From positions 1 through 60,844 of IMG/VR virus record IMGVR_UViG_3300025687_006674: 60,844 bases of DNA. One strand, given 5' to 3'. This document shows, piece by piece, positions 35,614-44,040 of this stretch. Both the position numbers and the translations under genes were made by a program. The stretch is from a virus. How positions within the stretch are numbered: position 1 is the first letter of the stretch; each line of letters begins with the position of its first letter. The notes beneath the pieces were generated by a model that was given only the letters and a program-made list of their open reading frames with translations, searched no databases and was not told the DNA's origin.

Positions 35614-37059
35614 TTATTTTGTGATTTTTGTCATCAAATCCTTCATTCTTAAGAATTGTGGATTTTCATACGTTTTAGACTCAATAAGGTTTGTAGCAGA
35701 ACCTTTAGATGGTGATTTTTGTACTTTAGACTCAACTGACTCTTTAACTACATTTTCTTTACCATCAAATTCTTCTTTCAAATTCTTATATAAAGTCTTA
35801 GATTCCTTCAATGTTTCAACAGAGTCAAAACGTCTTAGGATGTTTATTTTTTCTTGCTTAGTTGTTGAATGTTCAGTGAACAGACGAGTAGCGTAAGCTA
35901 AGTTTGAATTAAATACAGCAACTTCATTTAACTTTTCTCTAAAGATGTTTAATGCTTTTCTGTACTCTTCGTTTTTAGCTCTTAAAGAAGTAACTTCAGC
36001 TTTTAATTCACTTTCATTAACTGACTTGTTAGGTTCTACCTTCATTTTTGGTAAACCTTTTCTCTTAGGATAGTTTCTTGTACCATTTCCTAATGTACGT
36101 GCAGCTTCTGATGTTTCAGCGTCATTCATGTAATCTTTGTGAGATTTAGAATCATCACCTTTCTTACCTCCATATTCTTCTGATTTTTCAGCGTCATTCA
36201 TGTAATCTTTGTGAGATTTAGAATCATCACCTTTCTTACCTCCATATTCTTCTGATGTTTCAGCGTCATTCATGTAATCTTTGTGAGATTTAGAATCATC
36301 ACCTTTCTTACCTCCATATTCTTCGTCCATTTCTTCTTCATTGTAACCTTCATCAACCATTTCTGATTTCTCTTCATCCTCCTCATCAACGTCCATCTCA
36401 ATTTCAAAAACAACTTCTTCATCCATTTCTTCAACAGATGCGTCAGCGAATGGGTCAGTGTTTTCTTCACCTTCGTCAACTTCAGTCATTTTATCTTCTT
36501 CCGATTCAGTTTGAATAATGTACTCAACATCTTCTTCATCATCACTTAGGTGAATTTCACTACCGTCTTGTTTAACGATAATTCCATCTTCATCACCCAT
36601 AGCTTTGAAAACCTTTAAGATTTCCTCGTCTGATGCTCCTGTTAAGTCAAGAGGAAGTAAAACTTCTTCTTCATCGTCAACTTCAAACTCATCACCAGGT
36701 AAATCGATACCTAACATGTCTTCCATGTCAATCTCATCACCCATGTCTTCGTCTTCCATTTCAGAATCTTCATCCGCATCCATGTCACCCATTTCAGGTT
36801 CCATTTCAACTTCTTCCTCGTCTTCCATGTCAATTTCCTGTTCAGTTACTTCTTCAGCAACTTCTTCAGTCGTTTCCATTTCGACTTCCGTGTCAACCAT
36901 TTCATCTTCTTCAGATAATGATTCTTTTACTAACTCACTGATTTCTTCCTTCATAGTAGAAGCAAGTATTCCTTTTGCATTCTCAGTTACGGCTTCTTCC
37001 AAATTTTTCATTTGTAATAGTGCCTCTTCAACTAATGATTTTTTAGTATTTTCTGCCAT
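35614..37059 (-). CDS. Prohead core/scaffold protein, gp22-like
   Basis: 481 residues from ATG at complement 37057-37059 (M-A-E-N-T-K-K-S). It is extremely acidic in the middle, with long E/D runs. Residues ~250-320 hold three copies of a 24-residue unit (G-G-K-K-G-D-D-S-K-S-H-K-D-Y-M-N-D-A-E). The C-terminal third is a helical coiled region, as in gp22. Position between the protease and capsid genes follows T4 order 21-22-23. It would form the internal scaffold and be degraded on maturation. Length exceeds T4 gp22 (269) because of the acidic region. Confidence 0.85.
   Translation of the reverse strand: MAENTKKSLVEEALLQMKNLEEAVTENAKGILASTMKEEISELVKESLSEEDEMVDTEVEMETTEEVAEEVTEQEIDMEDEEEVEMEPEMGDMDADEDSEMEDEDMGDEIDMEDMLGIDLPGDEFEVDDEEEVLLPLDLTGASDEEILKVFKAMGDEDGIIVKQDGSEIHLSDDEEDVEYIIQTESEEDKMTEVDEGEENTDPFADASVEEMDEEVVFEIEMDVDEEDEEKSEMVDEGYNEEEMDEEYGGKKGDDSKSHKDYMNDAETSEEYGGKKGDDSKSHKDYMNDAEKSEEYGGKKGDDSKSHKDYMNDAETSEAARTLGNGTRNYPKRKGLPKMKVEPNKSVNESELKAEVTSLRAKNEEYRKALNIFREKLNEVAVFNSNLAYATRLFTEHSTTKQEKINILRRFDSVETLKESKTLYKNLKEEFDGKENVVKESVESKVQKSPSKGSATNLIESKTYENPQFLRMKDLMTKITK
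36117..36332. repeat. 72-bp tandem repeat, three copies, coding
   Basis: The string cagcgtcattcatg recurs at 36117, 36189 and 36261, giving a 72-bp period. Each unit encodes 24 residues of the scaffold protein, and copies differ by only one or two bases. Confidence 0.88.
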
Positions 37060-37089
37060 TTTGTTATTACGCAAGCGTTTATTTTACTA

Positions 37090-37097
37090 TATAAATA
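37090..37097 (-). promoter_or_regulatory. Candidate late promoter TATTTATA
   Basis: TATTTATA on the minus strand, 30 nt before the scaffold start at 37059. Confidence 0.5.
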
Positions 37098-37141
37098 TTC
37101 AGATATTAGAAAAAAGTTAATTTTAATAGTAATAGCAAAAA

Positions 37142-37165
37142 AAAATCGGGTATTAACCCGATTTT
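37142..37165 (-). terminator. Terminator for the 37192 gene
   Basis: AAAATCGGGT/ACCCGATTTT stem with 4-base loop, followed on the minus strand by a T run. It may partly isolate the scaffold and capsid genes from upstream transcription. Confidence 0.8.
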
Positions 37166-37191
37166 AAAAATTATCTGATAAGTAACCGATA

Positions 37192-37401
37192 TTACTCGTA
37201 AACCTCATCGATTTTACTCTCAGCACATGCTGTGATTCTCCAATCGTGTGGAAAACCTTCGAATTTTTTAGTCACTTTAGATTCAACCTCAGTAACGTTA
37301 TAACCCCTTACAAGTTTTTCTTCTCTAATTTTTTTGATTTTACCACTATTCTCATCGGGTAAATCGTACTGAATTTTTGCTACAAAATATTTCTCGTCCA
37401 T
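37192..37401 (-). CDS. Hypothetical 69-residue protein
   Basis: Starts at complement 37399-37401, 11 bp after the protease stop. Mixed charge; the pattern Y-F-V-A-K-I-Q-Y-D-L-P and R-G-Y-N-V-T-E-V-E-S-K-V suggests a small alpha/beta fold. It is found between protease and scaffold, a place T4-like phages use for small core proteins. Function unknown. Confidence 0.65.
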   Translation of the reverse strand: MDEKYFVAKIQYDLPDENSGKIKKIREEKLVRGYNVTEVESKVTKKFEGFPHDWRITACAESKIDEVYE

Positions 37402-37412
37402 AATAAAAAGTT

Positions 37413-38141
37413 TTAATATCCTAAATAATCGGATAACTTCTTCATTAAGTCAAGCGATTTGTTCAAACCTTGTCCTCCATCGATTCTTGGTTCTTGAGCT
37501 CTTAACTTAGTTTCTTCCTCAAGATTCTCTTCGTACTTGTTTTTATCTTCTTTATTTAAGAACAAATAAGCACCTGGTGTAGATGGTGATGATACTAAGT
37601 CAAAACAAATTAATTCAAAATCGTCTTGTACTTCGTTACGTTCACCTTTTTTAACTAATGAACCCACACCACGAGATGACACACCCATAGTAACACCTTG
37701 TCTCATAAGGTTTGCTGCCATATCACCAGGACATGAAACAACACCTCTTTCGTGGAAACCTGGTGAAGTAAGTAATTTAATTTTACCCATCAACACATTT
37801 CCTTCCCACCACATATCAGTGATAAGGTGAGACACACGGTCTAAATCAATAAGTGATGATTCAGGGTGATTTAATTCTGAAATAGATAAACCTTTATCAA
37901 TGGCCTTTTTATAATTTTCAGCTTCTCTACGTAATATTTTTTCAGGATAGATACGACCGTTTCTGTTTGGTGTATCAAACTTTTGAAGTACGGCATAAAA
38001 AACGAATGGTTTTGAGTGGTCTAATTGACCGTATGATTCTTTAATAACTTCTGCGTTTCTTGAATCTTTCGGTGATATATAACCAGCATCCCATTCTACT
38101 AATATTCCTTTTCCTGAATCGTTTGGACCTAATATCTTCAT
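37413..38141 (-). CDS. Prohead maturation protease, gp21-like
   Basis: 242 residues. His92 in S-E-L-N-H-P-E and the serine pair 155/156 in T-M-G-V-S-S-R-G-V-G-S match the catalytic motifs of T4 gp21-type (herpesvirus assemblin-like) proteases. The fold starts after ~45 residues with F-V-F-Y-A-V-L-Q-K-F-D-T-P-N-R-N-G-R. It would cut capsid and core proteins after a Glu. Position next to the scaffold gene agrees. The C-terminal ~40 residues are charged and probably removed by self-cleavage. Confidence 0.92.
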   Translation of the reverse strand: MKILGPNDSGKGILVEWDAGYISPKDSRNAEVIKESYGQLDHSKPFVFYAVLQKFDTPNRNGRIYPEKILRREAENYKKAIDKGLSISELNHPESSLIDLDRVSHLITDMWWEGNVLMGKIKLLTSPGFHERGVVSCPGDMAANLMRQGVTMGVSSRGVGSLVKKGERNEVQDDFELICFDLVSSPSTPGAYLFLNKEDKNKYEENLEEETKLRAQEPRIDGGQGLNKSLDLMKKLSDYLGY

Positions 38142-38153
38142 GGTATTTTATTT

Positions 38154-38161
38154 TATAAATA
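38154..38161 (-). promoter_or_regulatory. Candidate late promoter TATTTATA
   Basis: TATTTATA on the minus strand, 12 nt before the protease start. Confidence 0.6.
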
Positions 38162-38172
38162 TGTAGTATTAC

Positions 38173-38559
38173 TTAATATAGATGTAAAACAACATCATAT
38201 TCATTTAAATTTTGAGGTAATGATTTCTTTACCATATTATCTATATTGTCAACAATAAACATTTTTGTTAACATACCTAATGGTAAATCGTCAGAAGTAT
38301 ATCCATCAATTATTGAATATATTTTAGCGAATTCACTAACATCCACATCTCCATGAATTATTTTATCTACTTTTGCTTCTATAGATACATCATCAATTTC
38401 TCCAACTAACTCAATATCTTTTAAATAGATTTTCGTATCACCGTGTTTATATACCAATTCATTTGGTACATACTTATTTAAAACCCCTAACTGGTCTTTT
38501 TCTTCAGTTAGGGATTTTTGTATATTTTTTAATTGTTTTTCAGAGATGACTATTTTCAC
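38173..38559 (-). CDS. Hypothetical protein with leader-like N-terminus, GTG start
   Basis: 128 residues from a GTG at complement 38557-38559. The start is supported by a late-type motif 13 nt upstream. N-terminus M-K-I-V-I-S-E-K-Q-L-K-N-I-Q resembles the short helical leader on several other proteins here (see findings). The rest is acidic with hydrophobic strands. Its place in the head operon suggests an internal head protein. Confidence 0.65.
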   Translation of the reverse strand: MKIVISEKQLKNIQKSLTEEKDQLGVLNKYVPNELVYKHGDTKIYLKDIELVGEIDDVSIEAKVDKIIHGDVDVSEFAKIYSIIDGYTSDDLPLGMLTKMFIVDNIDNMVKKSLPQNLNEYDVVLHLY

Positions 38560-38572
38560 AACAAAGTTTAAT

Positions 38573-38580
38573 AATAAATA
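38573..38580 (-). promoter_or_regulatory. Candidate late promoter TATTTATT
   Basis: TATTTATT on the minus strand, 13 nt before the GTG start at 38559. Confidence 0.5.
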
Positions 38581-39021
38581 TTACACTTTCTTTGTTTTGG
38601 TTTTTGATAATCTAAAATAAGGGGAATTGTATAATTCATCATTATAAACAGATGTTACAATCTTTCTAATCTTTTCTCTTAATAGTGGTGATTTAAAATC
38701 TTCATTTTGATTTTTAACGAATAAAGTCATTTCAAGATTCATAAATGAACGCTTATCCATTTGGATTCCGCTTGTTCTTAAATCTAAGTCTATTATTGAA
38801 TTCCTATCAAACGTGAGTAAGTCTACACATTCTAATAAATTATGTTGTATTTGTCTTTTTAAATTTCCTGCAACTCGGTCCCAATTTAAAGCCTCTTTTT
38901 TGGGTTCAACCCATGATTGTATTACAATGTAAATTGATTTTAATTCTTTTGAATCTACCGTACCATAAAAACACTTAGCATTTTCGAAAACATTTAATTT
39001 CGAAGTCTTTCCTTTCTTCAT
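38581..39021 (-). CDS. Hypothetical 146-residue protein
   Basis: Starts M-K-K-G-K-T-S-K. A mixed alpha/beta pattern with Y-I-V-I-Q-S-W-V-E-P and a basic C-terminus (S-K-T-K-T-K-K-V). No family recognised. Within the head operon, between portal and protease as in T4 (gp67/gp68 region), but similarity to those is not visible. Confidence 0.65.
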   Translation of the reverse strand: MKKGKTSKLNVFENAKCFYGTVDSKELKSIYIVIQSWVEPKKEALNWDRVAGNLKRQIQHNLLECVDLLTFDRNSIIDLDLRTSGIQMDKRSFMNLEMTLFVKNQNEDFKSPLLREKIRKIVTSVYNDELYNSPYFRLSKTKTKKV

Positions 39022-39101
39022 TCATTTTTAAATTTCTTTAGTTTATTTATAGTAATAATAAAATATTTTTCCTTATAAGTCAAAACTTGAATTAATTGTG
39101 A

Positions 39102-39109
39102 TATTTATT
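39102..39109 (+). promoter_or_regulatory. Candidate late promoter TATTTATT
   Basis: TATTTATT on the plus strand, 16 nt before the bS21 start. No host-type promoter is clear here, so the gene may be expressed late. Confidence 0.5.
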
Positions 39110-39125
39110 ATCATAAGTTTTATAT

Positions 39126-39323
39126 ATGATAATAATAGAAGTAGGAAAAAGAGAAAATATCGATAAAGCCCTAAAAAGGTACAAGTACAAAGTCATTAAG
39201 TCAAAACAAATGGACGAGGTACGTCAAAGACAAGAGTTTACAAAAAAATCTCAAAAAAGAAGAAAGAAATTAGAAAAGGCCAAATATATTCAGAAACTAC
39301 GAGACCAAGAATATGATAAATAA
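39126..39323 (+). CDS. rpsU: Ribosomal protein bS21 homologue
   Basis: 65 residues, the usual bS21 length. N-terminal I-I-I-E-V-G-K-R-E-N-I-D-K-A-L-K-R-Y-K matches the family, followed by a long basic helix (V-R-Q-R-Q-E-F, K-R-R-K-K). Tyr54 is present (A-K-Y-I-Q). From memory, Tyr54 of Bacteroidota bS21 helps hide the 16S anti-Shine-Dalgarno tail. bS21 sits on the 30S platform and affects initiation; phage copies are thought to replace the host protein and favour phage mRNAs. It is the only plus-strand gene in the head region and has its own terminator. Confidence 0.92.
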   Translation: MIIIEVGKRENIDKALKRYKYKVIKSKQMDEVRQRQEFTKKSQKRRKKLEKAKYIQKLRDQEYDK

Positions 39324-39353
39324 AAAAGTCCCCGATTGGGGACTTTTTCTTTT
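39323..39353. terminator. Bidirectional terminator
   Basis: Eleven-base stem AAAAAGTCCCC/GGGGACTTTTT with GATT loop. It ends bS21 and could act on the minus-strand 39370 gene. Confidence 0.9.
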
Positions 39354-39369
39354 TTAAAGTTTTTTATTA

Positions 39370-39582
39370 TTACTTATTTAATTTTGATGAAACCCAAGCT
39401 TTAACAATGTCCCAGTTTCTTGTTGCAAATACACCGAAACAAAATCCAGCCCAAATTTTAAAGTTCATAATCCAAAGTACTAACCCTACAATAAGACCTA
39501 ATACACCTTCAACACCGTTAGCTTTAATCCAATCCTTAACTACATTATAAACTTTTTTAATAAATTCTAATACCTTTTTCAT
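39370..39582 (-). CDS. Small membrane protein
   Basis: 70 residues. An amphipathic N-terminal helix (K-K-V-L-E-F-I-K-K-V-Y) is followed by two hydrophobic segments (G-V-L-G-L-I-V-G-L-V-L-W-I-M, then W-A-G-F-C-F-G-V-F-A). This could be a holin-like or other membrane protein. Holin identity is not supported by context, since the endolysin is 17 kb away. It overlaps the 39579 gene by 4 bp. Confidence 0.65.
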   Translation of the reverse strand: MKKVLEFIKKVYNVVKDWIKANGVEGVLGLIVGLVLWIMNFKIWAGFCFGVFATRNWDIVKAWVSSKLNK

Positions 39583-40316
39583 AATCCTTGATTTAATTGT
39601 GTTAGTTTATAAAGTGACATCAAATCACTTTTAGACTCTGAAATTTTTTCGATTGTTAAATTTATCTTTTCAGTTATTTCAGAATCTGTCGATTCATTTA
39701 AATTAGTTTTAAGTTTATTCAAAACAGACTCTTTCAATTCTTGATGTTTTGTTTTAACCTCTTCTTTTGTTAATGACAAAAGTTCTTTTAATTCTTTTTT
39801 CTCTGACTCACTAATATTTTCAAACTCTTTATTAAAAGAATTTGAAGCTATTTTCAACATAGATGAAAGAGGTATGTTGATGGACTCTTTTACTATTACA
39901 TTTTGTTTTTCAGAAGTAATAAGATTTTTAATATTTCTTTTTGACTCTAAAACATTTTCCAAATTTTTTATAGATTTGTTGTTATAAACAACATTATCAA
40001 TATCGGTATAATCACTATCAATTTCTTCAGATAATACACCATCAATCCATTTAGATAATGACGTTATTTTATCAGTATTTTTTTCTATTAATTTTTGTAA
40101 TTCTTCAATAGATTCATTTACGTAGTCTGAAGCGATTTCTTTGTCTAATCCTTTTTTTGCAGATAAGTCATCATAGATATAGAAAATCTTAGATATTTCT
40201 TTGTTCTCTAAAATATTTTTTTTGAAGTTTTTCATATGATTCTTAAACTCTTTTTTACCGTAGAGTTTAATCATAGAATTTTCAATTTTGGTTTTAATTT
40301 TTCCGAAAGGTTTCAT
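39579..40316 (-). CDS. Helical hypothetical protein between portal and protease
   Basis: 245 residues, rich in K, E, L and I, almost entirely predicted helix or coiled coil. The start ATG follows a late-type motif by 12 nt. Such proteins in this place can be prohead core components (T4 gp67/gp68), but no motif confirms this. Confidence 0.65.
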   Translation of the reverse strand: MKPFGKIKTKIENSMIKLYGKKEFKNHMKNFKKNILENKEISKIFYIYDDLSAKKGLDKEIASDYVNESIEELQKLIEKNTDKITSLSKWIDGVLSEEIDSDYTDIDNVVYNNKSIKNLENVLESKRNIKNLITSEKQNVIVKESINIPLSSMLKIASNSFNKEFENISESEKKELKELLSLTKEEVKTKHQELKESVLNKLKTNLNESTDSEITEKINLTIEKISESKSDLMSLYKLTQLNQGL

Positions 40317-40328
40317 GATATTTTATTT

Positions 40329-40336
40329 TATAAATA
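40329..40336 (-). promoter_or_regulatory. Candidate late promoter TATTTATA
   Basis: TATTTATA on the minus strand, 12 nt before the 39579-40316 gene, followed by AAATAAAAT as at 38154. Confidence 0.6.
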
Positions 40337-40339
40337 TTA

Positions 40340-42202
40340 CTATTTTAGTAACTCGCCTAATTTATCATCCATTTCACTTAATGACTTTTTACCTTTTGAT
40401 AAATCTATCATATCTAAACCGGTAATCATATCGTCTTCTAAAATTAGATTTAAGTCATTCATATTTCTCGATTCAGGTGCCAATTCAGGTTCAGGTGTTG
40501 CTGCCGCTTCTCCTCCACCAATATCTGGTGTTTCACCCCCCAAGTCACCCCCCAAGTCTCCACCACCTAAGTCTCCACCACCTAAGTCACCGAATCCTGT
40601 GTCAGCTGGTTCTGTTACTTCACCCTCAGGAGTTGCACTACCACCTTCACCAGGTTTGTTACCGTATAACTTATCAATATTAGCGAATATACCTGTCTTA
40701 GTGATAACCTCAGCTGTCTTTTCAAGTTCAGCCGCAACTGCTTTTTCAATTCTTTGTTGTTGAATGTCTAACTTAATTTCTTCATCGGAGAATCCAAGAA
40801 TATGTTTCTTAGCCCAAGATGATGAAACAGGTAAGATACCGTTACCGGGGTCTGTTGTTGCATCACGATAAAGTTGAATCTTAGATTGCCATTGTTCAAC
40901 CTTAAGAAGGTCTGCTTGTGTTGATGGATTAGTAAGTCCTAATGTGAAATTGTTAAGTTCATCCTCAAACCCTAAAAGGTAAAGGTGAATAATAGCAATT
41001 TTATTTAACTCTTGAATCATAGATTTTTGTATTCTATTGATTGTACGAGCAAATCTAATGTCCTGTAAAGACAGGTTCTTACCATCACCAACAACTTCTT
41101 CAAATCCTAAAAAGGCTTTAGGTACACGAAGTGCTGTAAGTAGTTTTTTCTGAATGTACTCAATGTCCGCAATCTCCGCCAAGTTTTGTGCTCCTGGTAA
41201 AGTGTCGATTGGGTTGGGTGCGTTAGGGTCACGAACAGGAATAAAATAGTCTTGGTCGACAGCCATCTGATTATATCTTAAATCGACATTACCATTTGAT
41301 GGGTCAACAATCTGGTCTCTTTTAAACTTGTTGGCAACTCGGTTTACGTATGGTTCGACATCTTTGTCATCCATGTTACCCACAAATATCTTAAACACCC
41401 TTCTTTCAGGTGCTCTTGATGTTCTGTAAATTAACATCGCATCTTCAGCCAATAATAATTGTTTCCAAATCCTTCTCGCTTTTTCTAACATAGAAGTACC
41501 ATAAGGAAGTTTTCGGTCATCACCTAATAATCTAAAGTGGGCGATTTCCCAGGTGTTGAAATTCATATCTTTATCTTTCCATACGAATTTCAAGGCATCG
41601 TTTTCAGTTGTGGTTGTGGTTTTACTGTTAGGTGAGTATTTCATACCTCGTTCCAAACGTTCAATTTGAATATTAGGTAATTGTTGTCCGCCCATAACAC
41701 CCTTTTCAGGGTCAAGTTTTAAGTAGACGAAATTGTCTCCAAACTTACAAGTATTTCTTGTCCACATAGGTAAGTTAGTATTAATATCGAGTCTATTGTT
41801 GAATAGGTCACCAAGTACTGATTTAATACGTTTACTTTCTGAATAAATTTGTAATATATATCCATCTTCATTTGTTGTTGTTGATTCTTCTGCGTAGATA
41901 TCAAGAGCTGCCGATATTTCAGGAGTATATTCCATACTCTCATAGTCATAATAAGAAGCCAACCTTGTTGGTTCATAATATACGGCTTGAGTATATAAAT
42001 TATTTTCTATCTTAGTCCATTGTTGTCCTAAGTATAGAGATTGTTGGGCTTGAAGTTTTTCTTTTTCATACTCTTGTTTGTTAGGTGTTTTAAGAAGTTC
42101 TTTCTTATCAAACCTATACACAGGAGATTGTTGGTCCAATGTTGAATCAGGACCAAATACTTGACCTAACCTCTGCCATATTGTTAAATTGTTATTTGCC
42201 AT
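40340..42202 (-). CDS. Portal vertex protein, gp20-like
   Basis: 620 residues. Portal signatures of the T4 group include Y-E-S-M-E-Y-T-P-E-I-S-A-A-L-D-I-Y-A-E-E, W-T-R-N-T-C-K-F-G-D-N-F, R-A-P-E-R-R-V-F and L-R-V-P-K-A-F-L-G-F. It forms the dodecameric ring through which DNA is packaged. The C-terminal ~110 residues are Gly/Asp/Pro-rich with G-D-L-G-G-G repeats, not found in T4 gp20, and end in an acidic helix. Gene order TerL then portal agrees with T4, but the sheath and tube genes normally between them are missing here. Confidence 0.93.
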   Translation of the reverse strand: MANNNLTIWQRLGQVFGPDSTLDQQSPVYRFDKKELLKTPNKQEYEKEKLQAQQSLYLGQQWTKIENNLYTQAVYYEPTRLASYYDYESMEYTPEISAALDIYAEESTTTNEDGYILQIYSESKRIKSVLGDLFNNRLDINTNLPMWTRNTCKFGDNFVYLKLDPEKGVMGGQQLPNIQIERLERGMKYSPNSKTTTTTENDALKFVWKDKDMNFNTWEIAHFRLLGDDRKLPYGTSMLEKARRIWKQLLLAEDAMLIYRTSRAPERRVFKIFVGNMDDKDVEPYVNRVANKFKRDQIVDPSNGNVDLRYNQMAVDQDYFIPVRDPNAPNPIDTLPGAQNLAEIADIEYIQKKLLTALRVPKAFLGFEEVVGDGKNLSLQDIRFARTINRIQKSMIQELNKIAIIHLYLLGFEDELNNFTLGLTNPSTQADLLKVEQWQSKIQLYRDATTDPGNGILPVSSSWAKKHILGFSDEEIKLDIQQQRIEKAVAAELEKTAEVITKTGIFANIDKLYGNKPGEGGSATPEGEVTEPADTGFGDLGGGDLGGGDLGGDLGGETPDIGGGEAAATPEPELAPESRNMNDLNLILEDDMITGLDMIDLSKGKKSLSEMDDKLGELLK

Positions 42203-42216
42203 TCAAATACTTTTTA

Positions 42217-42224
42217 CATAAATA
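42217..42224 (-). promoter_or_regulatory. Candidate late promoter TATTTATG
   Basis: TATTTATG on the minus strand, 14 nt before the portal start. Confidence 0.5.
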
Positions 42225-42251
42225 GTATTAAATATTTAATTAAATTAAATA

Positions 42252-44021
42252 TCACTTACCGAATAACCATAAATACTTCTCATAGTCATTTCTATTAATA
42301 CTATTATTCATACCACGATAATTGTTCCCATTTGGCATCACAGGTAATGATGGGTTAAAATCTTGTGATTTATCTTTATAATCATTTGTAGATACCGACC
42401 AACTATCTAACATTGCTTTGGTCTGTTCTGTCACCTTTTCTAATTGACTAAATGAACTCTCACCAACATATATAGCCATAGCCATTGCCATAATAAGGTC
42501 ATCGTGTTGTCCTTTTTGGTGGTCAGGTCTACCATTAACATAAACAAAGGTCCCCAACTCATTAAATAACCTCATAGAACGTACTCTAAAGTCGTGTCTT
42601 AACGCCTCTTCAAAGGATGCGATAATCTGTACACGTTTAGAATTAAAGTTCAAACCAGGTATCTTCTCGTGTATCTTTGGGTTATACTTCCATTTGTCCG
42701 CAGCATTTAAACCATCAACATATAAGTTTTTATACCCCATCTCTTGTAGTTTACGTGATGTGGATACTCCCATACCTCCAGTAATATCAATTACAATAAA
42801 TGCCGAATACATCGTAGCCCACTTAAATGCCACCTCAGCAGCAACATCTGGTGGTATCTTTCCAATGTATTCCAATACCTGTTCTCTTTCATCAAAGTCT
42901 ATAATAATAAATGTAGTGAAGTCTTCACTATCACCACGAGAAACGTCAATACCCATAATATATTTGTGACCCTCTATAGGTTCTTTCCACTGCCATATAG
43001 CACCACCCATAAATTTATTTTCTGGTTCACATATATCATTATTCTTCATACGGTCCATAGTATCCTGAGGTATAACATTATCACCTGAACCCAAGAAGTT
43101 ACACTCCAATTCCTGAGCAATTTTTCGTCTGTCAAATTTTAATTTTTTTGACATCTTTTCAAACCAAGTAGAATATGGTTTGTAACCCTCTTCAAATCTT
43201 TTACTTATTTCGTTAAAGTCCCTTTTCATAGGGTCAATATGTGAATAGTCTAAGATAATTTCATCATCATTATATTCTTCACGATTTAACATATAATGAA
43301 CAATGTCTTTAACATTAATAAGTTTTAAATCATCAGCATAACGAGGGTCACGGTACCAATACATTTCAGTAATTTTGAAATCGTTCATACCCTTCATGGC
43401 TTGATTATAAATTGAATAATAGATTGGGTCGAATCCGTTAGGGGTAGAAATTACAATTACTTTACCACCCGTAGAAAGAGATGCCATACAGGCAGACCAG
43501 AAGTCGTTATCGGCCTCAATAAACGCAGCCTCGTCAAATATTAGAATAGTTGGAGTATAACCACGAAGTGCATCCTTCGATGTTGCCACGGCTTTTACCT
43601 CACACCCATTAGATAATTTAAAATGTCTTTGTGAATTCTTTTCAACTGAAAAATTAATACCAAACCATGAGGGCCATTGGTCAACAAAAGAACGAATCTT
43701 ATTTGCCATTTCTTGAGATGTGTCAAGTTTGTTGGCAATAATAAGAATCTTTTCTGGTTTTGTTTTAGGAGCGGTTACTAATCGTTTTGAAACCCAGGCT
43801 GAGGTAACTGTAGATACACCTGCCTGACGATACTTTAAGGCAATGTTTTCCTCATGTGTATCATAATCATTAATAAGACTAACTTGGTCGGGGAATAGTT
43901 CTAATGGAACGTATTTGGACTGAGTGTTATCGTAGGTCTGTAGATAGGTCTTTAAAGCGTATGGGGTATCTTTTACGCAACGTGCATATTCGAGTATTGC
44001 CTGTTCTCTTGATAAACCCAT
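42252..44021 (-). CDS. terL: Terminase large subunit, gp17-like
   Basis: 589 residues. The ATPase has a deviant Walker A, Y-R-Q-A-G-V-S-T (64-71), without the usual lysine before Ser/Thr, and a Walker B I-L-I-F-D-E-A (D163, E164). The RNase H-like nuclease has Asp359 in M-G-I-D-V-S-R-G-D, a second acidic site in V-I-D-I-T-G-G-M-G, and H-D-D-L-I-M-A-M-A near residue 530. It packages DNA into proheads and cuts the concatemer. Size is close to T4 gp17 (610). It sits 19 bp from the upstream 44041 gene, in an operon with portal. Confidence 0.95.
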   Translation of the reverse strand: MGLSREQAILEYARCVKDTPYALKTYLQTYDNTQSKYVPLELFPDQVSLINDYDTHEENIALKYRQAGVSTVTSAWVSKRLVTAPKTKPEKILIIANKLDTSQEMANKIRSFVDQWPSWFGINFSVEKNSQRHFKLSNGCEVKAVATSKDALRGYTPTILIFDEAAFIEADNDFWSACMASLSTGGKVIVISTPNGFDPIYYSIYNQAMKGMNDFKITEMYWYRDPRYADDLKLINVKDIVHYMLNREEYNDDEIILDYSHIDPMKRDFNEISKRFEEGYKPYSTWFEKMSKKLKFDRRKIAQELECNFLGSGDNVIPQDTMDRMKNNDICEPENKFMGGAIWQWKEPIEGHKYIMGIDVSRGDSEDFTTFIIIDFDEREQVLEYIGKIPPDVAAEVAFKWATMYSAFIVIDITGGMGVSTSRKLQEMGYKNLYVDGLNAADKWKYNPKIHEKIPGLNFNSKRVQIIASFEEALRHDFRVRSMRLFNELGTFVYVNGRPDHQKGQHDDLIMAMAMAIYVGESSFSQLEKVTEQTKAMLDSWSVSTNDYKDKSQDFNPSLPVMPNGNNYRGMNNSINRNDYEKYLWLFGK

Positions 44022-44040
44022 ATTCTCATCACTTTATTTT

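Noticed and set aside
36605-37120. Plus-strand Ser-rich frame (171 codons)
   Set aside because: It is the antisense shadow of the Glu/Asp-rich scaffold gene; low complexity explains the length.
39370-39582. Holin
   Set aside because: Two hydrophobic segments fit, but it is in the head operon far from the endolysin and has no holin-specific feature.
40236-40763. Plus-strand Pro/Ser-rich frame (175 codons)
   Set aside because: Antisense shadow of the Gly/Asp-rich portal C-terminus.
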